The position numbers and the translations under genes are program-made. A stretch of 43,441 bases of DNA from Nostocales cyanobacterium LEGE 12452 (lineage in GTDB: Bacteria > Cyanobacteriota > Cyanobacteriia > Cyanobacteriales > Nostocaceae), in the NCBI GenBank assembly GCA_015206945.1, contig JADEXV010000037.1, forward strand, positions 1 to 43,441, read 5' to 3'. The notes beneath the pieces were generated by a model that made no database searches, was not told the origin of the DNA, and worked only from the letters and a program-made list of their open reading frames with translations. Numbering within the stretch: the stretch's first letter is position 1; each line of letters starts with the position of its first letter. Of this stretch, positions 25,852-35,472 are shown in pieces.

Positions 25852-27369
25852 TTAAACTTTTTGATCGCCCATTGCTAAGAGTTCCAGAATCGCTCCATTT
25901 GTCCAGCCGAAACCAACTTCGTTAGAACTATATCCAAAACAGATTTCGTCGGAAACGTTGGCAGAACAGCGTTCAACATCATATTTCTCAACTAGGGTAT
26001 TGTGACGCTCGAATTCTTTAACTACCATAGCGAGAAACTTGTTGGCAATCCGATCGCCTTCTGTATGATACCCATAGCGGTGAAGTCCCTGGACGGCAAT
26101 TAACGTCAATGGGGCCCAGCCAAAAGGAGCATCCCACTGGTTGCCGGTGACACGAGTACTAGTAAAAATTCCGCCTGGGGCTTCAAACAAAGAAAGATTT
26201 TCTACGACACGCTTGGCTTGGGTTGGAGAAGCAATTCCCAGCCACAGGGGATAGAACGTGGTAGCAAATTCGTAGCGGCGGCGTTCTCCACCCTGGAAGT
26301 GATAGTCAAAATAGAGTCCCTGTTCTTCATCCCAGAGACACTTATCGATTCGATCGCGGCGGATATCTGCACGATCGCGCCATTGCCGTTCTAGTTCTTC
26401 ATTCCCAAAAATATTGTGGATTTGTCCCAAGTCTTGTTCTACTTGATACAGCAAACTATTGAGGCACACAGGAGCATAGTGGAGGATATCAGCACTGAAA
26501 GGACCAAATCGGTTGGTGATATCAAAACCAGACTCGCGCATGGTGCGATCGCCCTTGTAAAATAAGTGCGTCAGTTCATCTTTTTCTCGGTTGTAGTAAA
26601 GACTAACGTCATAATCCTCAACCTCAAAGGTTTGGTAATATTCCTTGACGCGATCGTAGTGACTTTTTCCCTCTTCATCCCGCTCGGAAAACAAAACTTC
26701 TGGCGCCGGACCTTCCCCAAAGGCATAGAATCTAGACAAGCCTGTTGCAGGATTCAGGTGAGGCGGTACTACCCAGTAATAATAAAACTGTTCTAGGATC
26801 GGTATGGTTAACTTTAACCACTCTTCATCTTGGGTGTGCTGGAATAGCGCCAAAACCATCATGCTGAGGACGGGGGGTTGCGATCGCGACAGCATATAAG
26901 TCCGGTTGGAATTAAGGATAGTGCCGTAATGCTGTACCTGGTACAATAACTGATCTACTTGGCTTTGCGCTAGCTCCAATTCTCCATCGTGCAAAAGTCC
27001 TAGTAATATAAAGTAGCTATCCCAGCCATACATTTCGTTAAAGCGCCCACCTGGTACGACATAAGGCCCTGGTAGGTATAGTAACCCATGCTCTTTAATC
27101 GCCTCCGCTTCAGTTGGCAAAGTGCGAATTTGCAGCCGTTGCATATCTTTGGAAGATAGCGATCGCTCTAACACAGTCTGAATGTTGGGACAATCTTCTG
27201 AGGGTGAAATGTAGACTATCCAAGGAGTGTCGTTTTTGTGATCTAGTTTGGTATCCTTTGCAGATTGTAATAAGTGTTCGTGCGATCGCGTTAAGGTTTT
27301 CCACGTTTTTTTGATGTGGAGGCGTACAGCGTCTATCTGTGCGGTGTTCAGTGCTGGGGGAGTGATCAT
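25852..27369 (-). CDS. treH: trehalase (glycoside hydrolase family 37-like)
   Basis: TreH hydrolyses trehalose to two glucoses. The 505-residue protein has the two trehalase signatures PGGRFNEMYGWDSYF (106-120) and QWDAPFGWAP (411-420), and the later GFGWTNGAILEL typical of the family. There is no signal peptide, so it acts in the cytoplasm. It is the last gene of treZ-treY-treH, 97 bases after treY. A similar arrangement in Anabaena is known to be dehydration-induced, and the trehalase there sets the trehalose level. The gap to treY contains a GCAAAGGAACGCGAAGGGAAG-type intergenic repeat. Confidence 0.93.
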   Translation of the reverse strand: MITPPALNTAQIDAVRLHIKKTWKTLTRSHEHLLQSAKDTKLDHKNDTPWIVYISPSEDCPNIQTVLERSLSSKDMQRLQIRTLPTEAEAIKEHGLLYLPGPYVVPGGRFNEMYGWDSYFILLGLLHDGELELAQSQVDQLLYQVQHYGTILNSNRTYMLSRSQPPVLSMMVLALFQHTQDEEWLKLTIPILEQFYYYWVVPPHLNPATGLSRFYAFGEGPAPEVLFSERDEEGKSHYDRVKEYYQTFEVEDYDVSLYYNREKDELTHLFYKGDRTMRESGFDITNRFGPFSADILHYAPVCLNSLLYQVEQDLGQIHNIFGNEELERQWRDRADIRRDRIDKCLWDEEQGLYFDYHFQGGERRRYEFATTFYPLWLGIASPTQAKRVVENLSLFEAPGGIFTSTRVTGNQWDAPFGWAPLTLIAVQGLHRYGYHTEGDRIANKFLAMVVKEFERHNTLVEKYDVERCSANVSDEICFGYSSNEVGFGWTNGAILELLAMGDQKV

Positions 27370-27466
27370 ATTTAGAATTTTTTAAACGCAAAGGAACGCG
27401 AAGGGAAGCGCAGAGGAACGCTGAGGTTTTACAGGGTTCTCTCTGCGTGGGACGAGATTTTTGTTT

Positions 27467-30265
27467 TTACTCGGCAGTGCTAATTAAGAGGGCAACTGGG
27501 AAGTGGGTGAGGGCTGTTGCGATAGATAGGGTTTCTGTGGTGTGTAAGGGTTGCTGAGTTAGGACGTTTTTCCAGGTGGGGGAAGTTCCAGGGGGTAATT
27601 GCAGGTGCGTATCTTGCCAAACTGATTCGCCTAAGGGGTTTTCTCCTGGCTGAATGAGGCTGGTTAAAAAGCGGGGTGCGATCGCGATCGCTGTTTGATT
27701 CCCCTCGCGCCGCGCAAAGGCGATAATGTGATTGGCGTAGGTTCCTTGAACTTCTAATGGCAGATAGTCGCCGTCCTGGAATAATGAGACATAGTTTGTT
27801 CTGGCTTGGAGTAATTGAGCCGTTAAAAACAGTTTGATTCTACCGTCTGTTTTGTCGTTTAGTAACTCCTGAATTAGTCCGAGAATGTCTGTTTTTACCT
27901 GTTCGCGGATGGCGCTTAAGTAAGTACGTCGCTGTTCAAAATCTACGGGACGACGATTATCTGGATCGACTAGGCTTAGTTCCCAAAGTTCTGTTCCTTG
28001 GTATATATCTGGTACGCCGGGGGCGGTAATCTTCAGTAGAGTTTGGGAAAGGGAATTGAAGATACCATACTCTGCAATTCGCTGTTGAAAGGGACGAAAG
28101 GCTTCTAGAAATTCCCCGGAGAGGGAAGGATCGAGTACTTTCTCAATAAAAGAGGTACAAGCTTCTTCATACTCGCTATCGGGTCGCAACCAGGCTGTAT
28201 GCACCTTTGCTTCTCGTATTGCCTTTATTATATAATCCTTGACTCGTTCCACGAAGGATGCGTGTTCGTGTTCGGCAAAAGGAAACGCCCCTACTAGGGT
28301 TTGATAGAGAAAATACTCATCGTTGCGATCGGGTATAGCGAAGCCGTGGCGATCGCTACGATGTCCCCGATTAATTGCACTCCAGGTATTTACCTGCTGA
28401 TCCCATTCATCGGGTATTTCTGAGAGGATATTCAATCTGGCGCGAACATCTTCGCCGCGTTTGGTGTCGTGGGTGGCTGTGGTGTTCATTGTGTGAGGCC
28501 AGGTTTCTTGGTGCTGTTTGTTAAAGGCATGAAATTTGGCTAATTCGATGCCAAAATGACCAGGATTTCCCCCGACTTCATTCAGTGACAGCAACCGATT
28601 GTAAACATATAATGTGGTGTCTTCTACGCCTTTTGCCATTAAAGGCCCACTGTATTGTTGCATCCGCAAGACAAAATATATCCACTGTTCACGTTCTGTT
28701 TGAGTCAGAGAATTATCAAACTCTAGCAGCATTAACTTTTCAATAAAATTCAGTTCGTTCTGTAACAGGGGTACTTGTTCTTTGGCTTGGCTAATTACTT
28801 CTTGAATGGTAGCGCGATCGCTATCTCCAATTCCATCGGGTGTAATGTAGGTGCGGTAAATCGGGAACAGTGTCAAAACTTCGGCGATCGCTCTTTTTAA
28901 TCCATTCAGTGTAAAATCATTACCATAGCGATATTTGCTGGAAACATTCTTTAACAAAAGAGCTAGATTGTCAATATCACCTGCTAAATTCTTTTCTAAA
29001 ATCAGGTGCTTTTTCTCTTTCACTACTGATGCATAATCTGCTCTGGAACTAATAAAGTTTTGGTAAATTTTATCAAAAGATAATTCATTTTCTGTTTGAC
29101 AAAATACGCCATTTACATAATTTAAAAAGTCATATCCAGACGTACCTTCAATTTTCCAGTTTTCTGGCAGTTCTTCGGTGATTTCTAAAATTTTCTCGAC
29201 CGTGATATAAACATCTCCTGTCTTTTCCCGCAGCCTTTCAAGATACTGGATTGGGTTATAAAGTCCATCAATATGATCGATGCGTAAACCTGTAAACTTG
29301 CCTTCCTCAACTAACTTTTGAATTAGGCTATGAGTATTGTTAAAAACCCGCACTTCTTCAACTTTAACGGAAATCAGTTCGTTGACAGTAAAGAAACGGC
29401 GGTAGTTCATTTCCTCCGCGCCAACTTTCCAGAAGGCGAGACGGTAAAACTGGTCATTAAGTAATTCATCTAAGAGGTTAAAGCTTTCAGAATTACCGGG
29501 TTCTCCGTTGAAAGTTTTGATATTTTCGTCAATGAACTCGCGGATGGTGTCGTTTGTGGTGTAGAGTTCCCAAACCAATCCTTTAATAAATGCAATTTGG
29601 TCTTGTCGCTGTTTTCCTGCAACTTCTGAGGGCACACTTTTGAGAATGTAGAGAATTCCTAATAGCTTAATAAAATCGGGATGATTGCGTCCCAGTGTGC
29701 GCGTGAGTTTACCCAGATTATGGGTGATAAATTTTGTGTAAGATTCTAACCGCAGTGGCAGTTTTAAGCTGTAATAGTTGACGGTTAAACCGTTTTGTTC
29801 GTATTGCAGTTGAATATGTCCGTTTTCCAGGGATGCACCATAGAAATCTCCCAGTAGTGGTGCGAGAATTCGCTCTTGGCGATCGCCAAAGGGTGCATTC
29901 CAAGAAAGGTCGAAGTAGTCGGTATAGCTGGAGTCTGGGCCGTGTTCCAATACGTCCATCAAGTAATCGTTTTCGCTGCTATAGGCCATGTGGTTGGGCA
30001 CAATATCTTGTAACCAGCCCATACCAAGGGATTGGATTTCATCAACTAATGCATCAAAGGATTCATTAGTTCCCAATTCTGGGTTAAGTTGAGTGGCATC
30101 TACGATATCGTAGCCGTGTGTACTCCCAGATCGTGCCTTGAAAATAGGGGAGGCATATAAATCAGAAATACCCAAATCTGCTAGATAAGCTGCGATCGCT
30201 TTAGCGTTGTCAAAGCCAAACTGGGGTGTAAACTGAATTCGATAAGTGGCGGTAGGAATTCGCAT
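27467..30265 (-). CDS. treY: maltooligosyl trehalose synthase
   Basis: TreY turns the reducing-end glucose of a maltooligosaccharide into a terminal trehalosyl unit. The GH13 fold is visible from the start (PTATYRIQFTPQFGF), with GYDIVD, catalytic Asp in GLRIDHIDGLYNP and Glu in YITVEKILE. I chose the ATG at 30265 (932 residues), since the 35 codons before it are not family-like and come from repeat-rich DNA. It lies between treZ and treH; 375 bases of array and MITE separate it from treZ. Confidence 0.94.
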   Translation of the reverse strand: MRIPTATYRIQFTPQFGFDNAKAIAAYLADLGISDLYASPIFKARSGSTHGYDIVDATQLNPELGTNESFDALVDEIQSLGMGWLQDIVPNHMAYSSENDYLMDVLEHGPDSSYTDYFDLSWNAPFGDRQERILAPLLGDFYGASLENGHIQLQYEQNGLTVNYYSLKLPLRLESYTKFITHNLGKLTRTLGRNHPDFIKLLGILYILKSVPSEVAGKQRQDQIAFIKGLVWELYTTNDTIREFIDENIKTFNGEPGNSESFNLLDELLNDQFYRLAFWKVGAEEMNYRRFFTVNELISVKVEEVRVFNNTHSLIQKLVEEGKFTGLRIDHIDGLYNPIQYLERLREKTGDVYITVEKILEITEELPENWKIEGTSGYDFLNYVNGVFCQTENELSFDKIYQNFISSRADYASVVKEKKHLILEKNLAGDIDNLALLLKNVSSKYRYGNDFTLNGLKRAIAEVLTLFPIYRTYITPDGIGDSDRATIQEVISQAKEQVPLLQNELNFIEKLMLLEFDNSLTQTEREQWIYFVLRMQQYSGPLMAKGVEDTTLYVYNRLLSLNEVGGNPGHFGIELAKFHAFNKQHQETWPHTMNTTATHDTKRGEDVRARLNILSEIPDEWDQQVNTWSAINRGHRSDRHGFAIPDRNDEYFLYQTLVGAFPFAEHEHASFVERVKDYIIKAIREAKVHTAWLRPDSEYEEACTSFIEKVLDPSLSGEFLEAFRPFQQRIAEYGIFNSLSQTLLKITAPGVPDIYQGTELWELSLVDPDNRRPVDFEQRRTYLSAIREQVKTDILGLIQELLNDKTDGRIKLFLTAQLLQARTNYVSLFQDGDYLPLEVQGTYANHIIAFARREGNQTAIAIAPRFLTSLIQPGENPLGESVWQDTHLQLPPGTSPTWKNVLTQQPLHTTETLSIATALTHFPVALLISTAE

Positions 30266-30323
30266 ATTTTTTTGGAATGGAGAGTAAGGGAAATGAGGGA
30301 AATGGGGAAGTTTGAGGTTTTGA

Positions 30324-30639
30324 GCTTGAACGTTGAGCCTTTTATAGGATGTTTGAAAATTCCTCTTCACGGTAGTGAAACGTTTTAGATCCCCCTAAAT
30401 CCCCCTTAAAAAGGGGGACTTTGATTCCGGTTCCCCCTTTTCTTAAGGGGGGTTAGGGGGGATCAATAAGTACCTAAAAATCACAGCCAACCACTTTTCA
30501 AACAACCTCCTTAGCTCGAAGGTTAAGCTTTTTAGCTCGAACATTGAGCCTTTTTGCTTGAACATTGAGCCTTTTTGCTCGGACGTTGAACCTTTTTGCT
30601 CGGACGTTGAACCTTTTTGCTCGGACGTTGAACTTTTTT
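30324..30639. repeat. 21-bp tandem repeat array B, split by a MITE
   Basis: Six consecutive 21-bp units at 30514-30639 begin GCTCGAA or GCTCGGA and continue CGTTGAGCCTTTTT. One further unit (30324-30344) lies on the other side of the MITE, and one more degenerate copy lies before it. The last unit ends one base before the stop codon of treZ. The unit right of the MITE (GCTCGAAGGTTAAG start) matches array A at about 16 of 21 positions, so the two arrays belong to one family. Confidence 0.92.
30345..30510. mobile_element. MITE copy 1 (166 bp, TTA target duplication)
   Basis: The ends GGATGTTTGAAAA and, from the right, GGTTGTTTGAAAA are inverted repeats. The core is a large imperfect palindrome (TAGATCCCCCTAAATCCCCC ... 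GGGGGGTTAGGGGGGATC). TTA occurs on both sides. No gene is inside. The whole element aligns over its length with copy 2 at 36087-36248. It split array B. Confidence 0.88.
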
Positions 30640-30640
30640 G

Positions 30641-32476
30641 CTAGAGTACTAAACTAGTAGGTTGCAATTTGAATTCTTGGTCTACAGACAGATGTTCAGG
30701 AGCTTTAGAACCATGCCCAGACCATGAGGTATCAGCAGAGTCTAACAATTTATTAGCATTTTGCTCAAACGGCAGAGTCACTGTCACTGGAGACGAATTG
30801 AAATTCATCACAAATATTAGTTCACTTGATTCGCACCAACGACGCACGATTACCACCTCTTTCTCTTCATCGTTAGTCGCTTTGATGGAGTTGCGGTCTT
30901 GATTCAAAAGTGCTGGATGCGTCTTGCGTAAATTAATTAACTGACGATACCAATCCCATAGAACTTTGTGCTTACCGTCATTGCGTAATTCCCAGTTGAG
31001 TTTAGACTTTAGGAAAGTTTCTGACGATTCCGGATCTGGGGGATCATCTGCGAAGTGAAATGCTTCAAATTCTTGTTTGCGTCCGGCTCGAACCGCTTGA
31101 ATTAAATCAGGATCGGAGTGACTGACAAAGTAAATGAAGGGTGCTGTTTCGCCATATTCTTCTCCCATGAATAACAAGGGTAAATTGGGCGACAGCAGCA
31201 CAGCACCAGCAGCTAACTTTAATCCCTCAAAAGAGATTCGCTGACTGAGGCGTTCTCCTTTCATTTGATTGCCGATTTGATCGTGATTCTGAATGCAGAT
31301 TGTAAATTGTGATAGAGGGCGATCGCGGCAAGATACGCCATGAAATCTTTTGCGGTGTGGTGCGTACTTCCAATCGTAGACAAAAGTATCTTCATAAGCT
31401 TTTGCCAACTGAGCAGTTTGCCCAAAATCTTGATAATATCCTTGGCGATCGCCTGTCAAGAGTGCGTGCAATGAATGGTGAAAATCATCACTCCACTGAG
31501 CATCGAGTCCATATCCACCCAATTCTACCGGACGAATTATTTGTGGATTATTCATATCGCTTTCGGCAATTAGATGGCGCTTCCATCTTTGCCCTTGTTG
31601 TGAGAAATGATGAACTGCTTCCGCCAGTTCCCATAAAAAATGCTTGGCTCCCAAGTCATAAATTGCTTGAATGGCATCCAGCCGCAATGCATCTATGTGG
31701 AACTCGCGCAACCAGTAAAGCGCATTTTCGATAAAATAATTTCGCACACCCTGACTATGGGCATCGTCGAAATTCAGCGCTTCGCCCCAAGGCGTTTTAT
31801 AGGTTTTAGTAAAGTAGGGGGCGAACTGACTCATATAGTTCCCTTCTGGCCCAAAGTGGTTATACACCACATCCAGCACTACGGCAATTCCGTGTTGGTG
31901 ACAAGCATTTACCAGTTGCTTCAGTTCGGCTGGGCTACCGTAAGAATTTTGCACAGCATAAGGGTAAACGCCATCATAACCCCAGTTGCGGTATGCAAGA
32001 GTTGCTTCAATATGGGTATCTCCCGGAAACTGGGAGATGGGCATAATTTCAATGGCGTTAATTCCCAGTTCTCTCAGTTCCGATAAGCGGGAAATAATAG
32101 CGGTGAAAGTTCCTTCAGGCGTGAATGTCCCAACGTGAACTTCATAGAAAATCATTGACTCCACAGGAATCCCAGTCCACCCTTCATCAGTCCAATCAAA
32201 GTGTTGATCGACAATTTGCGACGGCCCATGCACCCCTTCAGGTTGATACTGCGACGCAGGATCGGCAAAAGCGTCTTGCCCATTTAAGACATACCGATAA
32301 AGCGTACCCGGATACACATCATTGACTTTCGTTTGCCAGTATCCCTCAGACTGAGGCTTGAGGGGAATTAACTGCTGTTCTGGCGTCAAAATTTGTACCG
32401 TGACACCATCTAATAGCGGAGACCAAACTGTAAATTCACACTCTCCGTTACCCAAGTAGTTAGCACCTATTCTCAC
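30641..32476 (-). CDS. treZ: maltooligosyl trehalose trehalohydrolase
   Basis: TreZ cuts trehalose from the maltooligosyl trehalose made by TreY. An N-terminal carbohydrate-binding-like E-set domain (YLGNGECEFTVWSPLLDGV) precedes a GH13 barrel with NHFGPEGNY, the nucleophile Asp in ALRLDAIQAI, Glu in HLIAESDMN, and NHDQIGNQ. I chose the GTG at 32476 because GGGAGGA lies 6 bases before it and the family sequence (RIGANYLG) begins there; the frame is open for 27 more codons upstream. It is the first gene of the trehalose operon. The 260 bases before it contain no other gene. Confidence 0.93.
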   Translation of the reverse strand: MRIGANYLGNGECEFTVWSPLLDGVTVQILTPEQQLIPLKPQSEGYWQTKVNDVYPGTLYRYVLNGQDAFADPASQYQPEGVHGPSQIVDQHFDWTDEGWTGIPVESMIFYEVHVGTFTPEGTFTAIISRLSELRELGINAIEIMPISQFPGDTHIEATLAYRNWGYDGVYPYAVQNSYGSPAELKQLVNACHQHGIAVVLDVVYNHFGPEGNYMSQFAPYFTKTYKTPWGEALNFDDAHSQGVRNYFIENALYWLREFHIDALRLDAIQAIYDLGAKHFLWELAEAVHHFSQQGQRWKRHLIAESDMNNPQIIRPVELGGYGLDAQWSDDFHHSLHALLTGDRQGYYQDFGQTAQLAKAYEDTFVYDWKYAPHRKRFHGVSCRDRPLSQFTICIQNHDQIGNQMKGERLSQRISFEGLKLAAGAVLLSPNLPLLFMGEEYGETAPFIYFVSHSDPDLIQAVRAGRKQEFEAFHFADDPPDPESSETFLKSKLNWELRNDGKHKVLWDWYRQLINLRKTHPALLNQDRNSIKATNDEEKEVVIVRRWCESSELIFVMNFNSSPVTVTLPFEQNANKLLDSADTSWSGHGSKAPEHLSVDQEFKLQPTSLVL

Positions 32477-32736
32477 GCAGTATCCTCCCATCAGTTCCAG
32501 TTTGTTGTGCCGAATTGTGGCGCGATGGCGTACCCGCCTTTCCGGTGGCGATCGCAAATGTCATTGATTGCACAATGTTTACAAACACGCCAGATAGCAT
32601 AATGGTTGGTCTAGCAGAGTTTTAGCTAGCACCTGGAGGCGGATTTTTGACCAGAACAAATTCAGTCTAATGACAAATGTTAAAGAAATGACGGAGAAAA
32701 AACAGTGCATTCGTAGGCTAGCAAGGCTATTCACCC

Positions 32737-33141
32737 CTACGGCTTGCAGCTACCATCCACACAGTATGCCGATTGATATGTATTAGAACGTTTACCAAAT
32801 ATGGTGTAGCGATTATCGCGGATTTGTTCGTAAAAGCGATCGCCTGCCCATTTCATCCCCGGTAATGCTCGATAAGCGTCTACAAATATACTTCCTGCTG
32901 GCAATAACCGACCAATTTCTTCTGCGGCGTTACTACCTTGCCAACGTCTCTGAGGATCATTGCCATCAATTAAAATCATTCCCTGTTCGCAATCTTGGGC
33001 TGAAATTCCCCACTGTAAAAGTGTCTGCTCATCTTGCATGGGACTGTAACGAAACAGCTTTCCTTGGTCTAAGGTTTCTAGCAATTGTACTAGGGTAACG
33101 CAGAGATTACAATTCCCGTCGTAGATTACGTAGTAATTCAT
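32737..33141 (-). CDS. DCC-family thiol-disulfide oxidoreductase-like protein
   Basis: This 134-residue protein starts MNYYVIYDGNCNLC, the defining YDGxCxxC motif of the DCC (DUF393/YuxK) family with Asp8, Cys11 and Cys14. Segments such as RYSPMQ and GSNAAEEIGRLLP are also typical. Members are thioredoxin-like and thought to act in thiol-disulfide exchange, though no substrate is established. It is cytosolic, with no leader. It appears to be alone on the minus strand. Confidence 0.88.
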   Translation of the reverse strand: MNYYVIYDGNCNLCVTLVQLLETLDQGKLFRYSPMQDEQTLLQWGISAQDCEQGMILIDGNDPQRRWQGSNAAEEIGRLLPAGSIFVDAYRALPGMKWAGDRFYEQIRDNRYTIFGKRSNTYQSAYCVDGSCKP

Positions 33142-33254
33142 AAAAATAACGGCTCTTTGGCAATTGAATTATCGGATGTGTCTAAACACAACTTTGGTAT
33201 TCTAGCTTAGAAAACTGTAGCGATCGCTCTTGCCTCATCGAATCAGTCTCCAGT

Positions 33255-33860
33255 TCAAATATGCATAATGTCGTCTAGCTTAAGTTGTAAATTTGGCAAG
33301 ACATCAGAAGAAATAGTATCTCCTAAACGATATTGTTGTTGCTGGTACACACCGTTAACTAACTGACAAACGGTAAAGGTTGGTTGTTTAGGATTGCCGA
33401 TAAACTGCAAGCCACCCAAGCCACGAAAATCCACAATCCAATATTCTGGGATGTTAAGAAAAGCGTATTCTTCAACCTTTCTTGCATAATCGTCTTGCCA
33501 ATTAGTACTCACAACTTCAGCAACAAGCTTAATAGTACTGCCGTTACAAATAATAGGTTCTTTTTGCCAGAGTGGTTCTTTACTAAGTTCGGCTTTATCT
33601 AAAACAATTGCATCAGGACGCAGTGCTGTGGCTTCAGCCGCAGGTGGTTTTATCAGACAAGTTTTTGGAACTAGCCAGTTGAAATTAGAATTAAAAATTT
33701 CGACATAGATTCTACCAGCAATATTACCTGCAATAGCTTCGTGTGGCCCTGTAGGTTCCATGTCTCTTAATTGTCCGTCGATTAATTCGTAGCGTATATT
33801 GTCACCATATTGGGCGATAAATTCCTCGAAGGTGAGTAGTTTGGGCGAGGTGTAGGTCAT
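33255..33860 (-). CDS. Uma2-family (DUF820) restriction-endonuclease-like protein
   Basis: This 201-residue protein has the Uma2 pattern: TFEEFIAQYGD, YELIDGQLRDMEPTGPHE, then the PD-(D/E)xK core with RPDAIVLDKAEL, LVAEVVSTN and DDYARKVEEYAFLNIPEYWIV. Uma2 proteins are extremely numerous in cyanobacteria; they are predicted nucleases of unproven function and are often scattered alone. Here it is intact, unlike the remnant at 25616-25756. Confidence 0.9.
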   Translation of the reverse strand: MTYTSPKLLTFEEFIAQYGDNIRYELIDGQLRDMEPTGPHEAIAGNIAGRIYVEIFNSNFNWLVPKTCLIKPPAAEATALRPDAIVLDKAELSKEPLWQKEPIICNGSTIKLVAEVVSTNWQDDYARKVEEYAFLNIPEYWIVDFRGLGGLQFIGNPKQPTFTVCQLVNGVYQQQQYRLGDTISSDVLPNLQLKLDDIMHI

Positions 33861-33937
33861 TATATTTTGACTTGACGTAGGCTTATTGTAACGAAGGTAT
33901 TATCAAGCAAAACTACCTTGAGGTGGCTAATTAATTA

Positions 33938-34010
33938 CGTAGGCATAGCCCGCACTTCTCTACGAGACGCTGCACTTCGACTACGCTCTGTTACCACCGC
34001 AGGCATCGCT
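33938..34010. repeat. composite palindromic repeat also found inside nirA and the EACC1-like gene
   Basis: CGTAGGCATAGCCCGC at the left and GCAGGCATCGC at the right frame an inner part with ACTTCTCTACGAGACGCTGC. The inner part is the reverse complement, with few changes, of the segment inserted in nirA (12183-12217). The outer part matches 42381-42413 within the EACC1-like gene. Confidence 0.7.
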
Positions 34011-34048
34011 TTTGTCCCACCAAACCAGTGCGAAGTAAAACAAGGCTG

Positions 34049-34216
34049 CATTAACATAGCAGGTCGATGTATTGGCATAACGGGTCGATGTATTAACATA
34101 GCAGGTCGATGCATTGGCATAACGGGTCGATGTATTGGCATAACGGGTCGATGTATTGGCATAACGGGTCGATGTATTGGCATAACGGGTCGATGTATTG
34201 GCATAACGGGTCGATG
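34049..34216. repeat. 21-bp tandem repeat array D (eight exact-length units)
   Basis: Eight consecutive 21-bp units of the form TATTGGCATAACGGGTCGAT plus G are present, two of them with the variant TAACATAGCAGG. The array lies 87 bases before the aldo/keto reductase start. It is open in both directions, giving a seven-residue peptide repeat, but without a start signal or family I do not call it a gene. The rest of the 33861-34303 gap is the composite repeat. Confidence 0.93.
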
Positions 34217-34303
34217 CATTAAGTCAAACATCGCCCCCAGTTTCCAGTTATCATGCCTTTGGAGTGGTATTTGCTTAGTTTTTTCATTAATGAGAAAATA
34301 TTC

Positions 34304-35356
34304 ATGAGATATAAACTCTTGGGCAAAAGCGGGTTAAGAGTTTCTGAACTCTCCTTGGGAACCATGACCTTTGGTGAAGATTGGGGTTGGGGTGCATCTG
34401 TTGACGAAAGTCGGAAAATTTTTGATAGCTATGCAGAAGCAGGGGGAAATTTCATTGACACCGCCAACGGTTATACCGATGGTAGCAGTGAAAAAATTGT
34501 TGGTGAGTTGATTGCTAAAGAACGCGAACGCTTTGTAGTTGCGACAAAATATTCTTTTCCCTTGCGGATGAATGATAAAAAGGGCGACCCTAACGCCAGT
34601 GGAAACCATCGCAAGAATTTAATTCAATCTTTGGAAGGTAGCCTGAAACGGCTGAATACCGATTACATTGATTTATTTTGGTTGCACGCTTGGGATTTCA
34701 CAACACCGATTGAAGAAGTCTTGCGATCGCTCGATGATGTAGTGCGTCAAGGTAAAGTACTTTACATTGGCATTTCTGACACACCCGCTTGGATCGTTTC
34801 CCAAGCAAATACCATCGCTCAATACCAAGGATGGACGCAGTTTGTCGCCCTGCAAATTGAGTATAGTTTAATTCAACGAACACCAGAACGTGATTTGCTA
34901 CCGATGGCTAAAGTTTTGGATTTAGCAGTAACACCGTGGTCGCCTTTGGGTGGTGGTGTGCTTACAGGTAAGTATAATCAACCCCCTCAAGAGAGCAGCG
35001 AACAAGGAAGATTAGTAAATCCAGCATTTGGAACTATTTCAGAACGGAATTTAGCGATCGCTCAAGTTGTCAGTGAAGTTGCAACCCAAATTGGACACAC
35101 ACCTTCACAGGTAGCATTAGCTTGGTTACACGCTCAAAGTGGTGTGATTATTCCGATAATTGGCGCACGTAAATTAACGCAGTTTCAAGATAACTTAGCT
35201 TCTTTAAATATCACCTTATCGCCAGAACATTTGCAACGTTTAAATGAAGTGAGTCAAATTGAACTGGGTTTTCCCCATGACTTTTTGCACAATGATGTAA
35301 TTCGCGATCGCCTTTTCGGTGGTACATTCAATACCATAGAAAACCATCGTATTTAA
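34304..35356 (+). CDS. aldo/keto reductase
   Basis: This is a 350-residue NADPH-dependent oxidoreductase with a TIM barrel. The catalytic tetrad is visible: Asp52 and Tyr57 in DTANGY, Lys82 in ATKYSF, and His128 in LHAWD. The cofactor-binding end has IPIIGARKLTQFQDNLASL. It belongs to the group related to YajO and Tas; the substrate cannot be told. I chose the ATG at 34304 because the family sequence starts there (MRYKLLGKSGLRVSELSLG); an in-frame ATG 17 codons upstream is not supported. It may be followed in the same transcript by dps. Confidence 0.92.
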   Translation: MRYKLLGKSGLRVSELSLGTMTFGEDWGWGASVDESRKIFDSYAEAGGNFIDTANGYTDGSSEKIVGELIAKERERFVVATKYSFPLRMNDKKGDPNASGNHRKNLIQSLEGSLKRLNTDYIDLFWLHAWDFTTPIEEVLRSLDDVVRQGKVLYIGISDTPAWIVSQANTIAQYQGWTQFVALQIEYSLIQRTPERDLLPMAKVLDLAVTPWSPLGGGVLTGKYNQPPQESSEQGRLVNPAFGTISERNLAIAQVVSEVATQIGHTPSQVALAWLHAQSGVIIPIIGARKLTQFQDNLASLNITLSPEHLQRLNEVSQIELGFPHDFLHNDVIRDRLFGGTFNTIENHRI

Positions 35357-35472
35357 CTAATAGCAATAAACAGTAACACATTCAGGCATTAATTCAATCG
35401 GTCGTCAGAGAGTTTCGCCAAGCCTTGCAATTCTGTAGAGTTGGATTTAAAAGGCATTAACAACGTAGAATC

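Noticed and set aside
34049..34216. Possible gene with seven-residue repeats (GRCIGIT or MPIHRPV)
   Set aside because: It is the translation of a 21-bp tandem repeat, open on both strands, without ribosome-binding site or family match.
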